Below, piece by piece: positions 17,591-26,803 of a stretch of DNA of 64,000 nucleotides; position 1 is the first letter of the stretch, and the number at the start of each line of letters is the position of its first letter. Source of the DNA: Bradyrhizobium diazoefficiens (GTDB taxonomy: Bacteria > Pseudomonadota > Alphaproteobacteria > Rhizobiales > Xanthobacteraceae). The notes below the pieces were generated by a model. It was not told where the DNA came from and searched no databases. It was given only the letters and a program-made list of their open reading frames with translations. The stretch lies in NCBI RefSeq assembly GCF_016616425.1, contig NZ_CP067101.1, positions 2,480,001 through 2,544,000 on the forward strand, given 5' to 3'. Both the position numbers and the translations under genes were made by a program.

Positions 17591-18168
17591 GCGCAACTCC
17601 TTGGTTTGTTAAGGGGAGTACGCGCCGCTATATAGCCTTCGTCGCTCGCCTTGCGATACCATTGTGCCGCAATCGCATAGTCCAGCGGCACGCCTCTCCC
17701 CAGCTGATACATGATCCCTAGACGAAACTCGGCATACGCGCTCTTTTGGTCCGCGGCCTTGCGATAGAGCTCCAATGCCTTGGAATAATCGCGCGGCGCG
17801 CCTTGCCCGGTTTCGTACATGAAGCCGAGGCTCCCTTGAGCGTCGGGGTCGTCTTGCGCGGCAGCCTTGGTCAGGAGCTCCTTGGCTCGTGAAAGGTCGA
17901 CCGAAAGGCCGCCGCGGCCCTCCATATAGGCCGTGCCTGACTTCGCTTGTGCCTTGACGTTGCCTTGCTCGGCGGCCTTTCGATACCAGAAGACCGACTG
18001 CTTCTCGTCCTTCGGCACCACAATTCCACGCGAATAGAAGTAACCCATGACCGATTGGCCGCCCGAGTCACCTCGCTCAGCGAGCGTCCTGTAGTACGGA
18101 ACGGCGGTCGGCCAATCCTCCTTGTCCGTGGCTTGCTTCGCGAGACGCAAAAGCTCCTCGTTGGACAT
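17575..18168 (-). CDS. Sel1-repeat (TPR-like) protein
   Basis: The protein is 197 aa with about four Sel1-like repeats of roughly 36 residues. They are recognisable from recurring A-x-x-G-x-x-x-A-x-x-x-L-G-x-x-Y-x-x-G-x-G units such as AQGSLGFMYETGQG and AEFRLGIMYQLGRG. These solenoids mediate protein-protein contacts. There is no signal peptide or membrane segment from this start, so it would be cytoplasmic. It lies immediately downstream of a truncated ATPase remnant, so the N-terminal part may have been replaced when that gene was broken. Confidence 0.75.
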   Translation of the reverse strand: MSNEELLRLAKQATDKEDWPTAVPYYRTLAERGDSGGQSVMGYFYSRGIVVPKDEKQSVFWYRKAAEQGNVKAQAKSGTAYMEGRGGLSVDLSRAKELLTKAAAQDDPDAQGSLGFMYETGQGAPRDYSKALELYRKAADQKSAYAEFRLGIMYQLGRGVPLDYAIAAQWYRKASDEGYIAARTPLNKPRSCACLSI

Positions 18169-18226
18169 TGAGGCCGGTAACTGCTGGCTCTGCTGGGCTT
18201 CCGCTGTTGCAACAGATAGGCGCCTT

Positions 18227-18421
18227 TATGTCGAGATCGAAGAAATCGCAGTCGTCAGCGAAAATGTAGGACCTGGGATTGAGGCACAGCTCGATCGCGT
18301 CCAGCACGGTGGTCTTGGTCGAATCCCCAGGGCCAATGAGACAATTCATGCCGGGAGACGGTGCCCATTTCAACGTTTTGACGCCGCGGAAATTTTCCAC
18401 TTCCAAGTAGGCGATGCGCAT
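18227..18421 (-). pseudogene. Truncated AAA/OLD-family ATPase (N-terminal fragment)
   Basis: From the ATG at 18421 the first 65 residues match the start of an SMC-like or OLD-family ATPase: YLEVENFRGVKTLKW, then a Walker A GPGDSTKTT with A-IELCLNPRS after it, then FFDLDI. After that the frame carries unrelated sequence and runs into the Sel1 gene region. The remaining ~400 or more residues, including Walker B and any TOPRIM nuclease, are missing. It is a deletion remnant, probably of an OLD-type defence nuclease. Confidence 0.65.
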
Positions 18422-18713
18422 TCATTCCCCCAGGCCGTGCTGCACAAACTGTCAATCGGTTTGAGATTGCCACGACTCGCTCCAAAAAGAGGTAATAAGG
18501 TAGCGGCAACCTTAGGTCCTCCCGTGTCGTGGGGTGCATCCTTTCGCGAAGGCCTCGGTCGTGGTATCTTTCGAATCGGCTCCCGGCAGGAGCCTGCCGC
18601 CCGTCGTAGCGAAGCCGTTGAGGCGCTGTCCAGATCAATCGTTCCCGCCATGTCATGTCGGGCTCGAGAGGTGGTTGACGGGCGACGCTTCGTTAAGGGC
18701 CGGGAGACCTGAC

Positions 18714-20030
18714 GTGTCGAACGATCACATTCGTCCGTCCTCTATCGAGGGCATCAAGCAACTCGCCAAGCGAATCAAAAAGTCTGACGGCATTCAGCAT
18801 GTCGTCGCCTTGGACAAGGCGTCAAAAGCGGCTGGCTTCGAAAACTACAAGCATGCGCGGCGCAACCTTGAAGACTGCCTCGCGGCCTCGGAGCCGTCGG
18901 CCGAACTGTACATCTCCGTTCTTTGGCGGGATCGTACGACCAAGGCAACGGGCTGCGAGATCCTGAAAATGCCGCTCGGCAAGCCCCTCGACGCGCTTCT
19001 TAAGCCGGCGCAATACAAGGCATCGCGGGGGCTGGGTACGATGCGCCGAGAAGGTCCTGATCATCTCGCAGACACATATACCGCGTCGTCGCAGGAGGCG
19101 GCGCGGGAGGCTGCGTGCGAGGCTGCCAGGACCGTTCAGTTTATCGAGGCGGCCCGATTGGTCCCGTCAAAGGCGAAACGATCTTTTCCCAGAGGACAAG
19201 TCCAGCATCGGATGCCGGGCTCCGATCACGACGCAGCGTGGTTCGACCCCGCAGCGAAGACCTTCATCCGCACCAATGAGCCTTATGCCCACAACGTTAC
19301 TCGCGAGCAGAACGAATGGGCTGACCGACATGGTTGGGCGGTCCTGGTTTCGCCTTGGAAGGGGATGTATCGGCCTGACGGCGGGACATCGCTCTTTCTT
19401 TTGGCCGATATGTCCAAGGGGTATTTGCTGGAGCCAATGATCTCGCGATTGGCGGAGGCACCGGCTCCCATTGTGGCATCGGCTTGGGATGGAGAGTCGA
19501 GGCCGATTGTGCCAGCTTTCGTGAGTCCGGGTCGGGCGGCGGAGATCGAGGCAAAGGCGCGCGTGGTCAGGATGGTTGGCGAGCGGCGCGGCTCCAACAC
19601 CTCTGTCGCATACAGCATGCTTCTTTCGGGGGCGCGGCGGCGGCCGAAGACGCGCATGCCGATTGAGGGGCACAAATTGGTCGGACGGCTGCTGAAATCG
19701 ATCCTGATCGGCACGAGAGCACGCGCAGGTGTTCACCGACGCGTCGACGCGATCCGCTGCGAGCTTGATAACTGGGTCCAGTGTGAATACAAACGCGACG
19801 AGCTTTCGGATGACGTGTTTTTCGATCTCTACTATCACGAGCTTCCCAAAGGAGACGCGCTCGCTGCGGCACCCGCAAGCTGGGATCGGCACATTGTGAA
19901 CCTTGACGAGGTCAGGGCCACACTCGTCCGCTACTATCCCGAGTGCCCACCGCTGCGCCAATTACTGAAGAAAGCCGATCTGGCGATGGCATCTCTTCGC
20001 ACCTGGAACGTCGCCCCAAGACCTACTTGA
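18714..20030 (+). CDS. DUF5623-domain protein
   Basis: The protein is 438 aa from a GTG at 18714 with GGGAGA upstream. The longer frame from 18534 covers sequence with no domain character. It begins SNDHIRPSSIEGIKQLAKR and continues FENYKHARRNLE, which I recognise as the DUF5623 family. It has no membrane segments. Function is unknown; members occur on rhizobial accessory regions. A hairpin at 20121-20150 separates it from the converging exonuclease gene. Confidence 0.65.
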   Translation: MSNDHIRPSSIEGIKQLAKRIKKSDGIQHVVALDKASKAAGFENYKHARRNLEDCLAASEPSAELYISVLWRDRTTKATGCEILKMPLGKPLDALLKPAQYKASRGLGTMRREGPDHLADTYTASSQEAAREAACEAARTVQFIEAARLVPSKAKRSFPRGQVQHRMPGSDHDAAWFDPAAKTFIRTNEPYAHNVTREQNEWADRHGWAVLVSPWKGMYRPDGGTSLFLLADMSKGYLLEPMISRLAEAPAPIVASAWDGESRPIVPAFVSPGRAAEIEAKARVVRMVGERRGSNTSVAYSMLLSGARRRPKTRMPIEGHKLVGRLLKSILIGTRARAGVHRRVDAIRCELDNWVQCEYKRDELSDDVFFDLYYHELPKGDALAAAPASWDRHIVNLDEVRATLVRYYPECPPLRQLLKKADLAMASLRTWNVAPRPT

Positions 20031-20120
20031 AGACCAGAAAGTTCAGACATCATCCGAAATCGGGCGCTTAGGCGACGCCGCCTCCGACCGGATAACCAGC
20101 GTAATCTTTGGATGAAACAG

Positions 20121-20150
20121 CACAGCGCCGGCATTTGATCCGGCGCTGTG
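20121..20150. terminator. Bidirectional terminator-like hairpin
   Basis: A perfect 11-bp inverted repeat, CACAGCGCCGG and CCGGCGCTGTG, has an 8-nt loop. It lies between the converging DUF5623 and exonuclease genes. There is no long T-run on either side, so it is a weak intrinsic terminator at best. Confidence 0.5.
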
Positions 20151-20219
20151 TCCACAGTCATCTTCAACCGCCTGCCGCAGATTTCGCCGAGATTTTTGCA
20201 GCGAGCTCACCGCGCCCTT

Positions 20220-21113
20220 TTAGATCCTGACGGAAAAGCGGTTGAATGCAGTGAGGCTCTGAGTGCGCGGTTCGAGTGCCCGCTGATAGATCGTCTTTTG
20301 CAAGAACTCGATTTCCGCGCTTTGATCGCTTTCGTCCACATCAATGTACCAGGACTTTGGTCGTCCATCGGTGCCGTCACTCCAGCGATATCCGCGCCGC
20401 TTGAGTTCATCTTTCAGCTCGAATGGCGATTGTTCGGCCCAGATCCTAATCGTTTTGCGTCGCGCGCGTTCCAGCAGAGCGGAAAGAACAGTCTGATTGT
20501 GATGGGGGAGCTGCAAGGCTAGGATCTCGAGGAGCGCGAGGCAGTCATCGACGGCACGGTGAGCCTCATGAAATAGGCCAGCCTTCATCAGCAGATACGG
20601 CAGTCGTGAGCCTTCGAAGCCATGGCTGCGCCATTCAATCTCACTGACCGAACACGCCCACGCTTGATGCTCAAACGACGGACAGTAACGCTCCATGAAC
20701 TTGCGATCGAAAGCGGCATTGTGCGCGATGACGACAACGGCATCTGCCGCGAAAGCGGCAACGCGATCCGGGTCAAGGCTGTGGCCCTCGACCATCTCGT
20801 CGGTAATCCCGGTAAGAGCCGTAACCTCCGCGGGGATGGGCGCCGACGGCTGGTTGAAGCAGCTGAAGGTATCGAGGACTCGGGTGGTCCGGCCGTCCGG
20901 GAGGTACGCGAACTTCACCATTCCGAGCTCGATGATCTGATCGCGAGCCGAATTCAGGCCGGTCGTCTCGACATCCAGCAGGAGAGCGGTCTTGGCTGCT
21001 TCACCGTTGCTCGCAGCGAAATCTGACCGCGGAACGAGCCGGCGCAAGACGCGATAATCCGGCGATTGCTCGAGCGCGGCTGCCATTTCGGCCAGGGCCA
21101 GGGGATCGGTCAT
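20220..21113 (-). CDS. DnaQ-like DEDDh 3'-5' exonuclease
   Basis: The protein is 297 aa from the ATG at 21113. The frame extends upstream to 21257, but that part overlaps the opposite-strand thermonuclease remnant. Exonuclease motifs are in order: LLLDVETTGL (DxE), VIAHNAAFDRKFM, and HRAVDDC (the DEDDh His/Asp). The C-terminal ~90 residues form an extra domain with KDELKRRGYRWSDG..KSWYIDV, a motif found at the ends of DnaQ-related proteins of rhizobia. It probably edits or trims DNA ends. Confidence 0.85.
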   Translation of the reverse strand: MTDPLALAEMAAALEQSPDYRVLRRLVPRSDFAASNGEAAKTALLLDVETTGLNSARDQIIELGMVKFAYLPDGRTTRVLDTFSCFNQPSAPIPAEVTALTGITDEMVEGHSLDPDRVAAFAADAVVVIAHNAAFDRKFMERYCPSFEHQAWACSVSEIEWRSHGFEGSRLPYLLMKAGLFHEAHRAVDDCLALLEILALQLPHHNQTVLSALLERARRKTIRIWAEQSPFELKDELKRRGYRWSDGTDGRPKSWYIDVDESDQSAEIEFLQKTIYQRALEPRTQSLTAFNRFSVRI

Positions 21114-21186
21114 GTTCTTGGTCAACAAACGAAACCGCGCTCCGTGCGTGCCTGACTGCACTCTATCGGATGCGATCGGGCAAGGC

Positions 21187-21524
21187 ATCGGAGCCTGTGG
21201 ACAGCTCTTCGCCGACGACGTCGCGGGCGGCGAACTTGGGGAATGGCTTGTGCGCAACGGACTTGTGCTGGATTGGCTGCCATACTGCGAGGGCAGATAC
21301 CAGGATACCCACCGCGAGGCTGAGCGGGCCGGCCTAGGACTCTGGAAGGGCAGTTACGTCGAGCCGTGGCTCTATCGCGCCTGCGTCCGCGCAAGCGAGA
21401 CCCATCCGCCTGTTCGGACGACGCAAATGCCGCCCTTGATGAGATCCAATGCGAGGAGTCAATCCACAATGTGCGGTGGCCAACTCCGCAGTCTTGCGGG
21501 CGGCTCAAGTCTGGCGCGGTTTAG
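21187..21524 (+). pseudogene. Staphylococcal-nuclease-like (thermonuclease) remnant, frameshifted
   Basis: The translated stretch GELGEWLVRNGLVLDW, then GRYQDTHREAERAGLGLWKGSY and VEPWLYRACVRAS, is the C-terminal half of an SNase/thermonuclease protein. The catalytic N-terminal half is absent. Near 21396 the frame breaks: the expected tail (SACSDDANAALDEIQCEES...) continues in another frame to a stop at 21524. Two lesions make it a pseudogene. Confidence 0.65.
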
Positions 21525-21578
21525 GCGACTCACGCTACTTCATCATTTCCAATGACCTCGCTACACAATGGGAATGAA

Positions 21579-21761
21579 ATGGCTGCTGCCACCCGTAAAC
21601 TGCCGGCCTCTGGTTACGCGCTTGAAGTGGACGGCCGACTCAAAGCCGAATTTGCAACCAGAGACGGCGCCAGAGCAGGTGGAGAAGAACTAAAGAAACG
21701 TTTTCCCACGCTCCAGATCAGGATCTATGACGCGCAGACGAATGCGCGCGAGGAAATCTAG
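21579..21761 (+). CDS. Small conserved rhizobial protein
   Basis: The protein is 60 aa. The ATG at 21579 is preferred over 21552 because MAAATRKLPASGYALEVDGR is the conserved-looking beginning and a GGGAATG purine stretch precedes it. The sequence is soluble (DGRLKAEFATRDGA, then LKKRFPTLQIRIYDAQT). Function is unknown. It is followed 30 bp later by a dispersed repeat. A decayed second copy of its 3' half, also followed by that repeat, lies at 31327. Confidence 0.6.
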   Translation: MAAATRKLPASGYALEVDGRLKAEFATRDGARAGGEELKKRFPTLQIRIYDAQTNAREEI

Positions 21762-21790
21762 ATTACAAGTCTCGGCGGATTCTTCCGCGT

Positions 21791-22043
21791 GCGCGCGTGC
21801 GGCTAGTGCCGCACCGGGCTCTCGTGAACCGAGCCGCTTCGCGTCTCGGCCGTACGGCGTCGATCCCTCGCGCAAGGACTGCGGAGCTCCTCGCCGGGGC
21901 ACTCGGAAAAGGGGCTTGCCCGCGGCGATCGCTATCACTGCCCCGTTCCCGGGTGCCACTATTTAACCGGTCTCGTCGCTGCACTCAGACCCGCGTGGCC
22001 CTTCGGGTCGCTATGCTCACGCTCTCCGGGTGCCATTTTCGAT
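21791..22043 (+). repeat. Dispersed ~250-bp intergenic repeat, copy A
   Basis: It starts near GTGCGGCTAGTGCCGCACCG and contains GGGCTCTCGTGAACCGAGCC (a GGCTC/GAGCC hairpin), TCGATCCCTCGCGC, GCGATCGCTATCACTGCCCC, CGGTCTCGTCGCTGCACTC and CTCTCCGGGTGCCATTTT. The same blocks in the same order recur at 32207-32457 (closest copy), 25221-25462 and, split, at 31440 and 31909. All read in the same orientation. The rest of the 21762-22283 gap holds nothing I can identify. Confidence 0.8.
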
Positions 22044-22283
22044 TGTCCCACTCTTGAGTTTTGTCTTCACCTCGGCCGAATTCCCCAGCATTTCCACGAG
22101 AGTTCTGAGGGCACTCGCGCTCGCGCGCGCAGAGGCAAAGCGCCGGCCGGCGCCCGTGCGACGCGGGCGGCTCCTTTCCCTGAAGTGCGGTGGGGCGGCG
22201 CTTCCGCGTGGATCCGAACCAGCAAATCTCGAGCCTGTCATGGAAAGGCGACACGCGATGCACGCAACATGTGGGAGCGAGTC

Positions 22284-23372
22284 TTACTGGTTGCCCATGA
22301 CGGTGAACTGGACGTCGTTCAAATAATCGCCATTTCCGCGTTGAGACCCGCCTAGGACATACAGGAAATTGTTGTATTGCACCGTGGCTTGACCCCAGCG
22401 GGGCACGGCGAATTGATGTGTGTCGAACACAAACCGCCCAGTTTCACCGTCTGGCGCCAGGGGAGCAAATTGCACATTATTGAAGTAGTTGCCCTGTCCA
22501 GCATTGCCGCCGAGCACAACGAGGGACGGCCCGCCAGCTGCGGATGTGAGAGCCGTTGTATGACCGTACAGCGGCATGTTCAATCTTGCAGCATTGGTGT
22601 GCCAGGCGTCGGGACAGCCGTCATCTCTGATTGGAGCATATTGGACGTCACTAAAAACGTCTTCAATAAGTAGGTCACCCCATCCTCCAACGACATAGAG
22701 GACGCCTTTGTTCACGGCTACAGCTGGAGCTGAACGACCACCCTTGAGGTGAAATGGACATAGTTTCCACTGCCCGAGCGAGCCATCGGAATTGATCTCC
22801 GCGGTCTCGATCATATCGAAATGAACGGTATCCTTGCCGATTTCGCCGACGCCGGCTATTGCCGCAAGATAGCTCGTGCCCGACATCGTGTTGAAAATCT
22901 GCAACGCAAGATTGGAGCGAGGTATTGCCAGCTGGTTGGGACTGGTAGTCCACGAGCCAAGCATACCGTCCGGCAGCACGCGGGCGAACTGAGCGTCGGC
23001 ACGCGTCCCCTTATTCGAAAAGCCACCTACGACGTAGATGAACTCCTTGTGGACAGCTACGCCCATTCCCGAGCGCGGCTCGATAAAAGGCGTTGTCTTC
23101 GCCCACGCCCCTTCCGCGATTGCACCGTCGTTTCCTAGAAGCGCAGTTTGAACATCGTTGTACAGCGTGAAGTTGTTTCCCGAAGCATACAGGCCTCCGA
23201 GGATATAGATTCTGTTGTTGACGAGAGCCGCGGCATGCGAGGTTCTAGGACCATCGAACGGCGTTGTCGTCTTCCAGGGGAAAAAGGTGAGTTGGTCGGC
23301 GCGCGCGGCGGCCAGCGTCGCGAGCAGCGACATCACAGCAGTGACGCAACACATGCGCGCGGCATGCCTCAT
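22284..23372 (-). CDS. Exported kelch-like beta-propeller protein
   Basis: The protein is 362 aa from the ATG at 23372, which follows GGAGG; the frame extends upstream to 23525 without domain content. A signal peptide is clear (hydrophobic VTAVMSLLATLAAARA, with cleavage likely after ARA). The mature part shows kelch-type blades: IYILGGLYASG, IYVVGGFSNKG, LYVVGGWGD, LVVLGGNAG and LYVLGGSQRG, each with the GG turn. It is probably periplasmic or extracellular, with unknown ligand. It is downstream of an exported amidohydrolase at 100 bp and may share its transcript. Confidence 0.75.
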   Translation of the reverse strand: MRHAARMCCVTAVMSLLATLAAARADQLTFFPWKTTTPFDGPRTSHAAALVNNRIYILGGLYASGNNFTLYNDVQTALLGNDGAIAEGAWAKTTPFIEPRSGMGVAVHKEFIYVVGGFSNKGTRADAQFARVLPDGMLGSWTTSPNQLAIPRSNLALQIFNTMSGTSYLAAIAGVGEIGKDTVHFDMIETAEINSDGSLGQWKLCPFHLKGGRSAPAVAVNKGVLYVVGGWGDLLIEDVFSDVQYAPIRDDGCPDAWHTNAARLNMPLYGHTTALTSAAGGPSLVVLGGNAGQGNYFNNVQFAPLAPDGETGRFVFDTHQFAVPRWGQATVQYNNFLYVLGGSQRGNGDYLNDVQFTVMGNQ

Positions 23373-23472
23373 GATGCATCCTCCGGCAGACAATTGATTG
23401 TTTCGCTTGTAAGTAACGTTCAAAGAAACAACCGATGCTGCAATGACTTCGAGAAAAGACCCACAACGATGG

Positions 23473-24960
23473 TCAGTCGCACTCAATCTCAGGCAGGCTC
23501 GAGCTTCCTTTCGCAAGAGCTGCATTTAGCGCTTTCTTAATGTCTGCGATGCCCCAGCCACGCACGCCGGCTTCACTTTTCCCGAGATAGATGGCCTTCG
23601 TTGCACCACAGACCGTCATTTGATCGACCGCCGTTCCAGGCGGCAACAGCTGGGTCAATAGCGCAGGGTCGCCGTAGATTGGCTGACCGCCAACCACGAC
23701 CAAAGCAATGTCGGCAGGAGTGGCCTTGACGATAGGATCGAGAGCAGTTGGCTTTGTCGCATCGACGGTGGTGTTGACGACGACAAAGTCCGCGAACTTG
23801 TTCGGAGCAAGGCTTCCAACATAGTCTGAGATGCGCGCCATCTTCGCCGGCGTCGACGTGGCCATCTTGAGAAGGTCGTCCGACTTCACGCCGTAGTGCC
23901 GCGCGGCATAGCCCATCTCTTGGAGCATCCCGGCGCTGCCAGACGGACTCCAATCCGGAGCAATTGCCATGTCGATCTCCGCTAGATGGGCGGCTGCGAG
24001 GTTAACCGTCGAGCCGTATAGTTCATCGTTGCTGCGTGGAGACCACACTAGCCCAACCTTACTTTCCTTCATGCCTTTGAAATCTTGGTCGCGCAGCGCC
24101 GTGCCATGAATGAGGATGAGGCCTTCTCGCTCGATGGCGGACTCGATGCCAGTCTTCAAGTCCTTCTGCCGCAGGATTTCCTTGCTCAGCATGGTGTATT
24201 CGCGATGAGCCGCGGAATCAGTTGGTGCGCCTTCCGAAAGGTGGACGACCATGCCGCGCAGTGTCCCAGCCTTGAGTTCGCATAGTAGGAAGTCCATCCG
24301 GCCATGCATCAATTCCAGCGGGAAGACGTCATTCTCCATGACATCAAGCACCGTACGGTCGATCGTCGCATCGGTCGGGCAAACGGAGTCTTTGGGATCA
24401 GGGTTCGGCTTGGTGAATGGTATGCCCGAAGCCGTATCCAGGTTACGGGCAAGGCCGGCCACGCACTTCGCGTTGTCTGGATGTTTGACGTCCGCAAGCA
24501 ATCCACCAAGGACCGACGTCGCGCCGCCCGCAAGCGCCTTGATTTCGGCATAGATCTCGGTTTCGCAGGCTGCATCAGCAAGCACTATGTTGTGTGGGGC
24601 CACCAAGGCCCTGTCGTATTCGGCCGTATCCTGCCATTCGTATCTGTTATTGAACTTCCTCGCCGGGAGCCACCGTGGCAAGACATTCCACGTAAGATGG
24701 TCGTGCAGATCGATGAAGCCCGGGAGGATGATGCCGGGGACTTTGATCGCCGAGGAAGACGACGGGACCGACGCACTCGGACCAACGGCGGTGATCATTT
24801 GCTTGGAGATGGAAATTGCGCCATCGGAGATGATGCCGTTGGGGCTAAGCACCATCCCGCTGATGGTCCAATCGTCGGCGGCCTTGGCTGTTGTGAGCGG
24901 CGAAAGGGCCAATGCGGCCAGAGCGGTGCTCCACCCAGCGATTCTTAAAAAAGTTCTCAT
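23473..24960 (-). CDS. Exported amidohydrolase-family protein
   Basis: The protein is 495 aa from the ATG at 24960, with a Sec signal peptide (LALSPLTTAKAADD, cleavage after AKA). Amidohydrolase motifs are visible: IILPGFIDLHDHLTW (HxH metal ligands), VVHLSEG and LILIHGTAL (further His ligands), and AIAPDWSPSG (the catalytic Asp). The C-terminal block (NKFADFVVVN) is the standard composite-domain closing strand. The family deaminates or hydrolyses cyclic amides and nucleoside-like compounds, and the periplasmic location suggests scavenging. The substrate cannot be assigned. The frame continues upstream to 25359, but that part lacks domain character. Confidence 0.82.
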   Translation of the reverse strand: MRTFLRIAGWSTALAALALSPLTTAKAADDWTISGMVLSPNGIISDGAISISKQMITAVGPSASVPSSSSAIKVPGIILPGFIDLHDHLTWNVLPRWLPARKFNNRYEWQDTAEYDRALVAPHNIVLADAACETEIYAEIKALAGGATSVLGGLLADVKHPDNAKCVAGLARNLDTASGIPFTKPNPDPKDSVCPTDATIDRTVLDVMENDVFPLELMHGRMDFLLCELKAGTLRGMVVHLSEGAPTDSAAHREYTMLSKEILRQKDLKTGIESAIEREGLILIHGTALRDQDFKGMKESKVGLVWSPRSNDELYGSTVNLAAAHLAEIDMAIAPDWSPSGSAGMLQEMGYAARHYGVKSDDLLKMATSTPAKMARISDYVGSLAPNKFADFVVVNTTVDATKPTALDPIVKATPADIALVVVGGQPIYGDPALLTQLLPPGTAVDQMTVCGATKAIYLGKSEAGVRGWGIADIKKALNAALAKGSSSLPEIECD

Positions 24961-25220
24961 GCGCGGACCGTGCCCTGAATTGATGTGACCGAAATACGGC
25001 TCAGAAAAGGTTGCCAGCTTAACTCGGGGTTGCGAGAAGATACAAGAGCAACGGTGGCTTGCGCCGGGGATGACGCCACAACGCTCGAGCCACCGACAGC
25101 ACGTCTGTTCAGCAATGGGTTTACAGGAACCTTGGAGTGGCGCTTTTCGGCCGCCGTCGGAAGCGATCGGACATCGCTGCCTTCTGAGGGCTTCAGTTGA
25201 CGCTATCCGCAAGCGAGACT

Positions 25221-25462
25221 TACGGGCCGGGCTCTCGTGAACCGAGCCGCGCGGCGTCTCGGCCCGCGGGCTTCGATCCCTCGCGCAACATAATGTGTCG
25301 CTCGCCGGAGGCACTGGTTCGCGGTCCCCGGCGTCATTGTATGCCGGGGTCGCTATCACCGTGCCCAGTTCGGGGGCCTTCTTAAGCGGTCTCGCGACTG
25401 CACTCGGTCCCGCCGCTATGCGTGGGCGCTACGCTGCCCCTCATGCGGGTGCCTTTTGATAC
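25221..25462 (+). repeat. Dispersed intergenic repeat, copy B
   Basis: It contains CCGGGCTCTCGTGAACCGAG, TCTCGGCCCGCGGGCTTCGA, CTCGCCGGAGGCACT, TCGCTATCACCG, CGGTCTCGCGACTGCACTCG and GCGGGTGCCTTTTGATA. It belongs to the family at 21791 but is a distinct subtype, closest to the split copy at 31909. It sits in the 577-bp gap between the amidohydrolase and HMCES genes. The rest of that gap shows nothing recognisable. Confidence 0.75.
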
Positions 25463-25537
25463 TCTCACTCTTCCCTTGTTTTCACCTCTGCCGGCCTGCT
25501 CAGCACGGGGCTGTCCCGTGATCGTCTTCTTCGTCCG

Positions 25538-26263
25538 TCACGTCGCTGGTCCCGCTGGATCTTCCTTGACACCGAAAGCGACGATCTGGAGCGACCCATC
25601 CGGAAGCGGCCGCTGCAGCTTGAGTGCCTCGTCGCTACTCGCGGTCATCCAGGTCTCGACCTCGTCCGGCGTGGTCAGGATCACGGGCATTGCCTTCGGG
25701 TGGATGGCCGCGACTTCGGCATTTGGCTCCGTCGTGAGGAACGCGTAAAGGTCGTTGGTCGTCTCACCTTCCTTGACCTTCCGGACTGACGTCCAGTTGG
25801 TCCAGATGCCGGCGAAGCAGGCGAGGGGACGGGTCTCATCAAGAGCGAACCAGATGTCGCCGCCCTCGGCCTTGTTGAATTCGCTGAAGGAGTTGAACGG
25901 CACCACGCAGCGATTTTCGGTCCCCAGCCATCGCGTCCAATACTTGCTCTTCACGTTACGGATGTTTGTCGTGCCGCCGTCCGGCTCCATTCTGAGCAAT
26001 TCCTTGAAATCCACCGTCTTGCCCTTGGCCTGCAGCTTCTCGGCTCGCTTCTTCGTGGCGTCCATCAGCGCTTTTGACGACGATGGCATTCCCCATCGCG
26101 CCGTAGCGAGTTCGCGGCCGTCGGCTCCATTCCGGACGATCGGTGCTTTGTAGTCGGGAAACACGCCGGGCATCGGCGCCAGATTGCCGACGTATCGGTT
26201 CACGACGCGGAACAGCGCGCTGATCGCGGCTTGGTTGGTCGTGATTGAATAAAGATTGCACAT
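25538..26263 (-). CDS. SOS response-associated peptidase family protein (HMCES/YedK)
   Basis: The protein is 241 aa. The catalytic Cys2 is intact (MCNLYSITTNQ), and the family core is visible: RWGMP, TTNIRNVKSKYW, RCVVPFNSFSEF (the conserved Glu), ACFAGIWTNW and HPKAMPVIL (the conserved His). HMCES/YedK proteins crosslink through Cys2 to abasic sites in single-stranded DNA and protect them from strand breaks. It lies in a repair neighbourhood with Ku and DNA ligase. Confidence 0.92.
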   Translation of the reverse strand: MCNLYSITTNQAAISALFRVVNRYVGNLAPMPGVFPDYKAPIVRNGADGRELATARWGMPSSSKALMDATKKRAEKLQAKGKTVDFKELLRMEPDGGTTNIRNVKSKYWTRWLGTENRCVVPFNSFSEFNKAEGGDIWFALDETRPLACFAGIWTNWTSVRKVKEGETTNDLYAFLTTEPNAEVAAIHPKAMPVILTTPDEVETWMTASSDEALKLQRPLPDGSLQIVAFGVKEDPAGPAT

Positions 26264-26266
26264 CGG

Positions 26267-26803
26267 TCAAGATTCGATTCGGGGGTGGCGTGGCTGCCAC
26301 GTCAACTGTAGCAGAGTCGCGGATGGACGCCGGCCCGCCCTGGCGCATTTGCGACAGCGCAGCCGGCTGGCGAGATCGTGCACGAAGGTGGTCGGCGGGT
26401 GCTTCATCGCCGCGAGGTCGACGTCGCTCGGCGTCTTGCAGCGCGCGCACCTGATCTCCAGCCAGGGGAAGCCTCCATTCACGGCCTGATCGATGGTCGG
26501 CGACGGATCGATCGGTTCGCCGTCACTCCACATCCGCTCGTTCCAGCTTTCGCAAAGCAGCCTGTCGGCTTGCTGGATCATCGCCTCGCCCTTGGCCCGC
26601 ATTTCCGCCGATTGGGTCGCCAGGATGTTAGCCATCGCGCGCGCCTTGCCGAGCTCTTTTGCCAGAGCCTTGCGATCGCCGCCCGACAAGGGCGTAGGGT
26701 GATACTTCGGGGCCATCCAGACATCCAGGCGCAAAGAGATCGGATCGGTAAATCCAGAGCGACTACGGCGTCTCGAACGCTGGCCAGCACCCGTCTTCTT
26801 CAT
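26267..26803 (-). CDS. Hypothetical protein with C-terminal CxxC pairs
   Basis: The protein is 178 aa from the ATG at 26803. A basic N-terminus and a long helical middle (KALAKELGKARAMANIL...) are followed by two cysteine pairs, EIRCARCKT and LRCRKCARA, compatible with a zinc ribbon. The start overlaps the end of the upstream zinc-ribbon gene by 41 nt, and the stop is 3 bp from HMCES, so all three minus-strand genes look like one operon. No named family. Confidence 0.6.
   Translation of the reverse strand: MKKTGAGQRSRRRSRSGFTDPISLRLDVWMAPKYHPTPLSGGDRKALAKELGKARAMANILATQSAEMRAKGEAMIQQADRLLCESWNERMWSDGEPIDPSPTIDQAVNGGFPWLEIRCARCKTPSDVDLAAMKHPPTTFVHDLASRLRCRKCARAGRRPSATLLQLTWQPRHPRIES

Noticed and set aside
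21122..21508. Minus-strand frame opposite the thermonuclease remnant
   Set aside because: The sense strand has recognisable SNase sequence, and this frame is arginine-rich noise.
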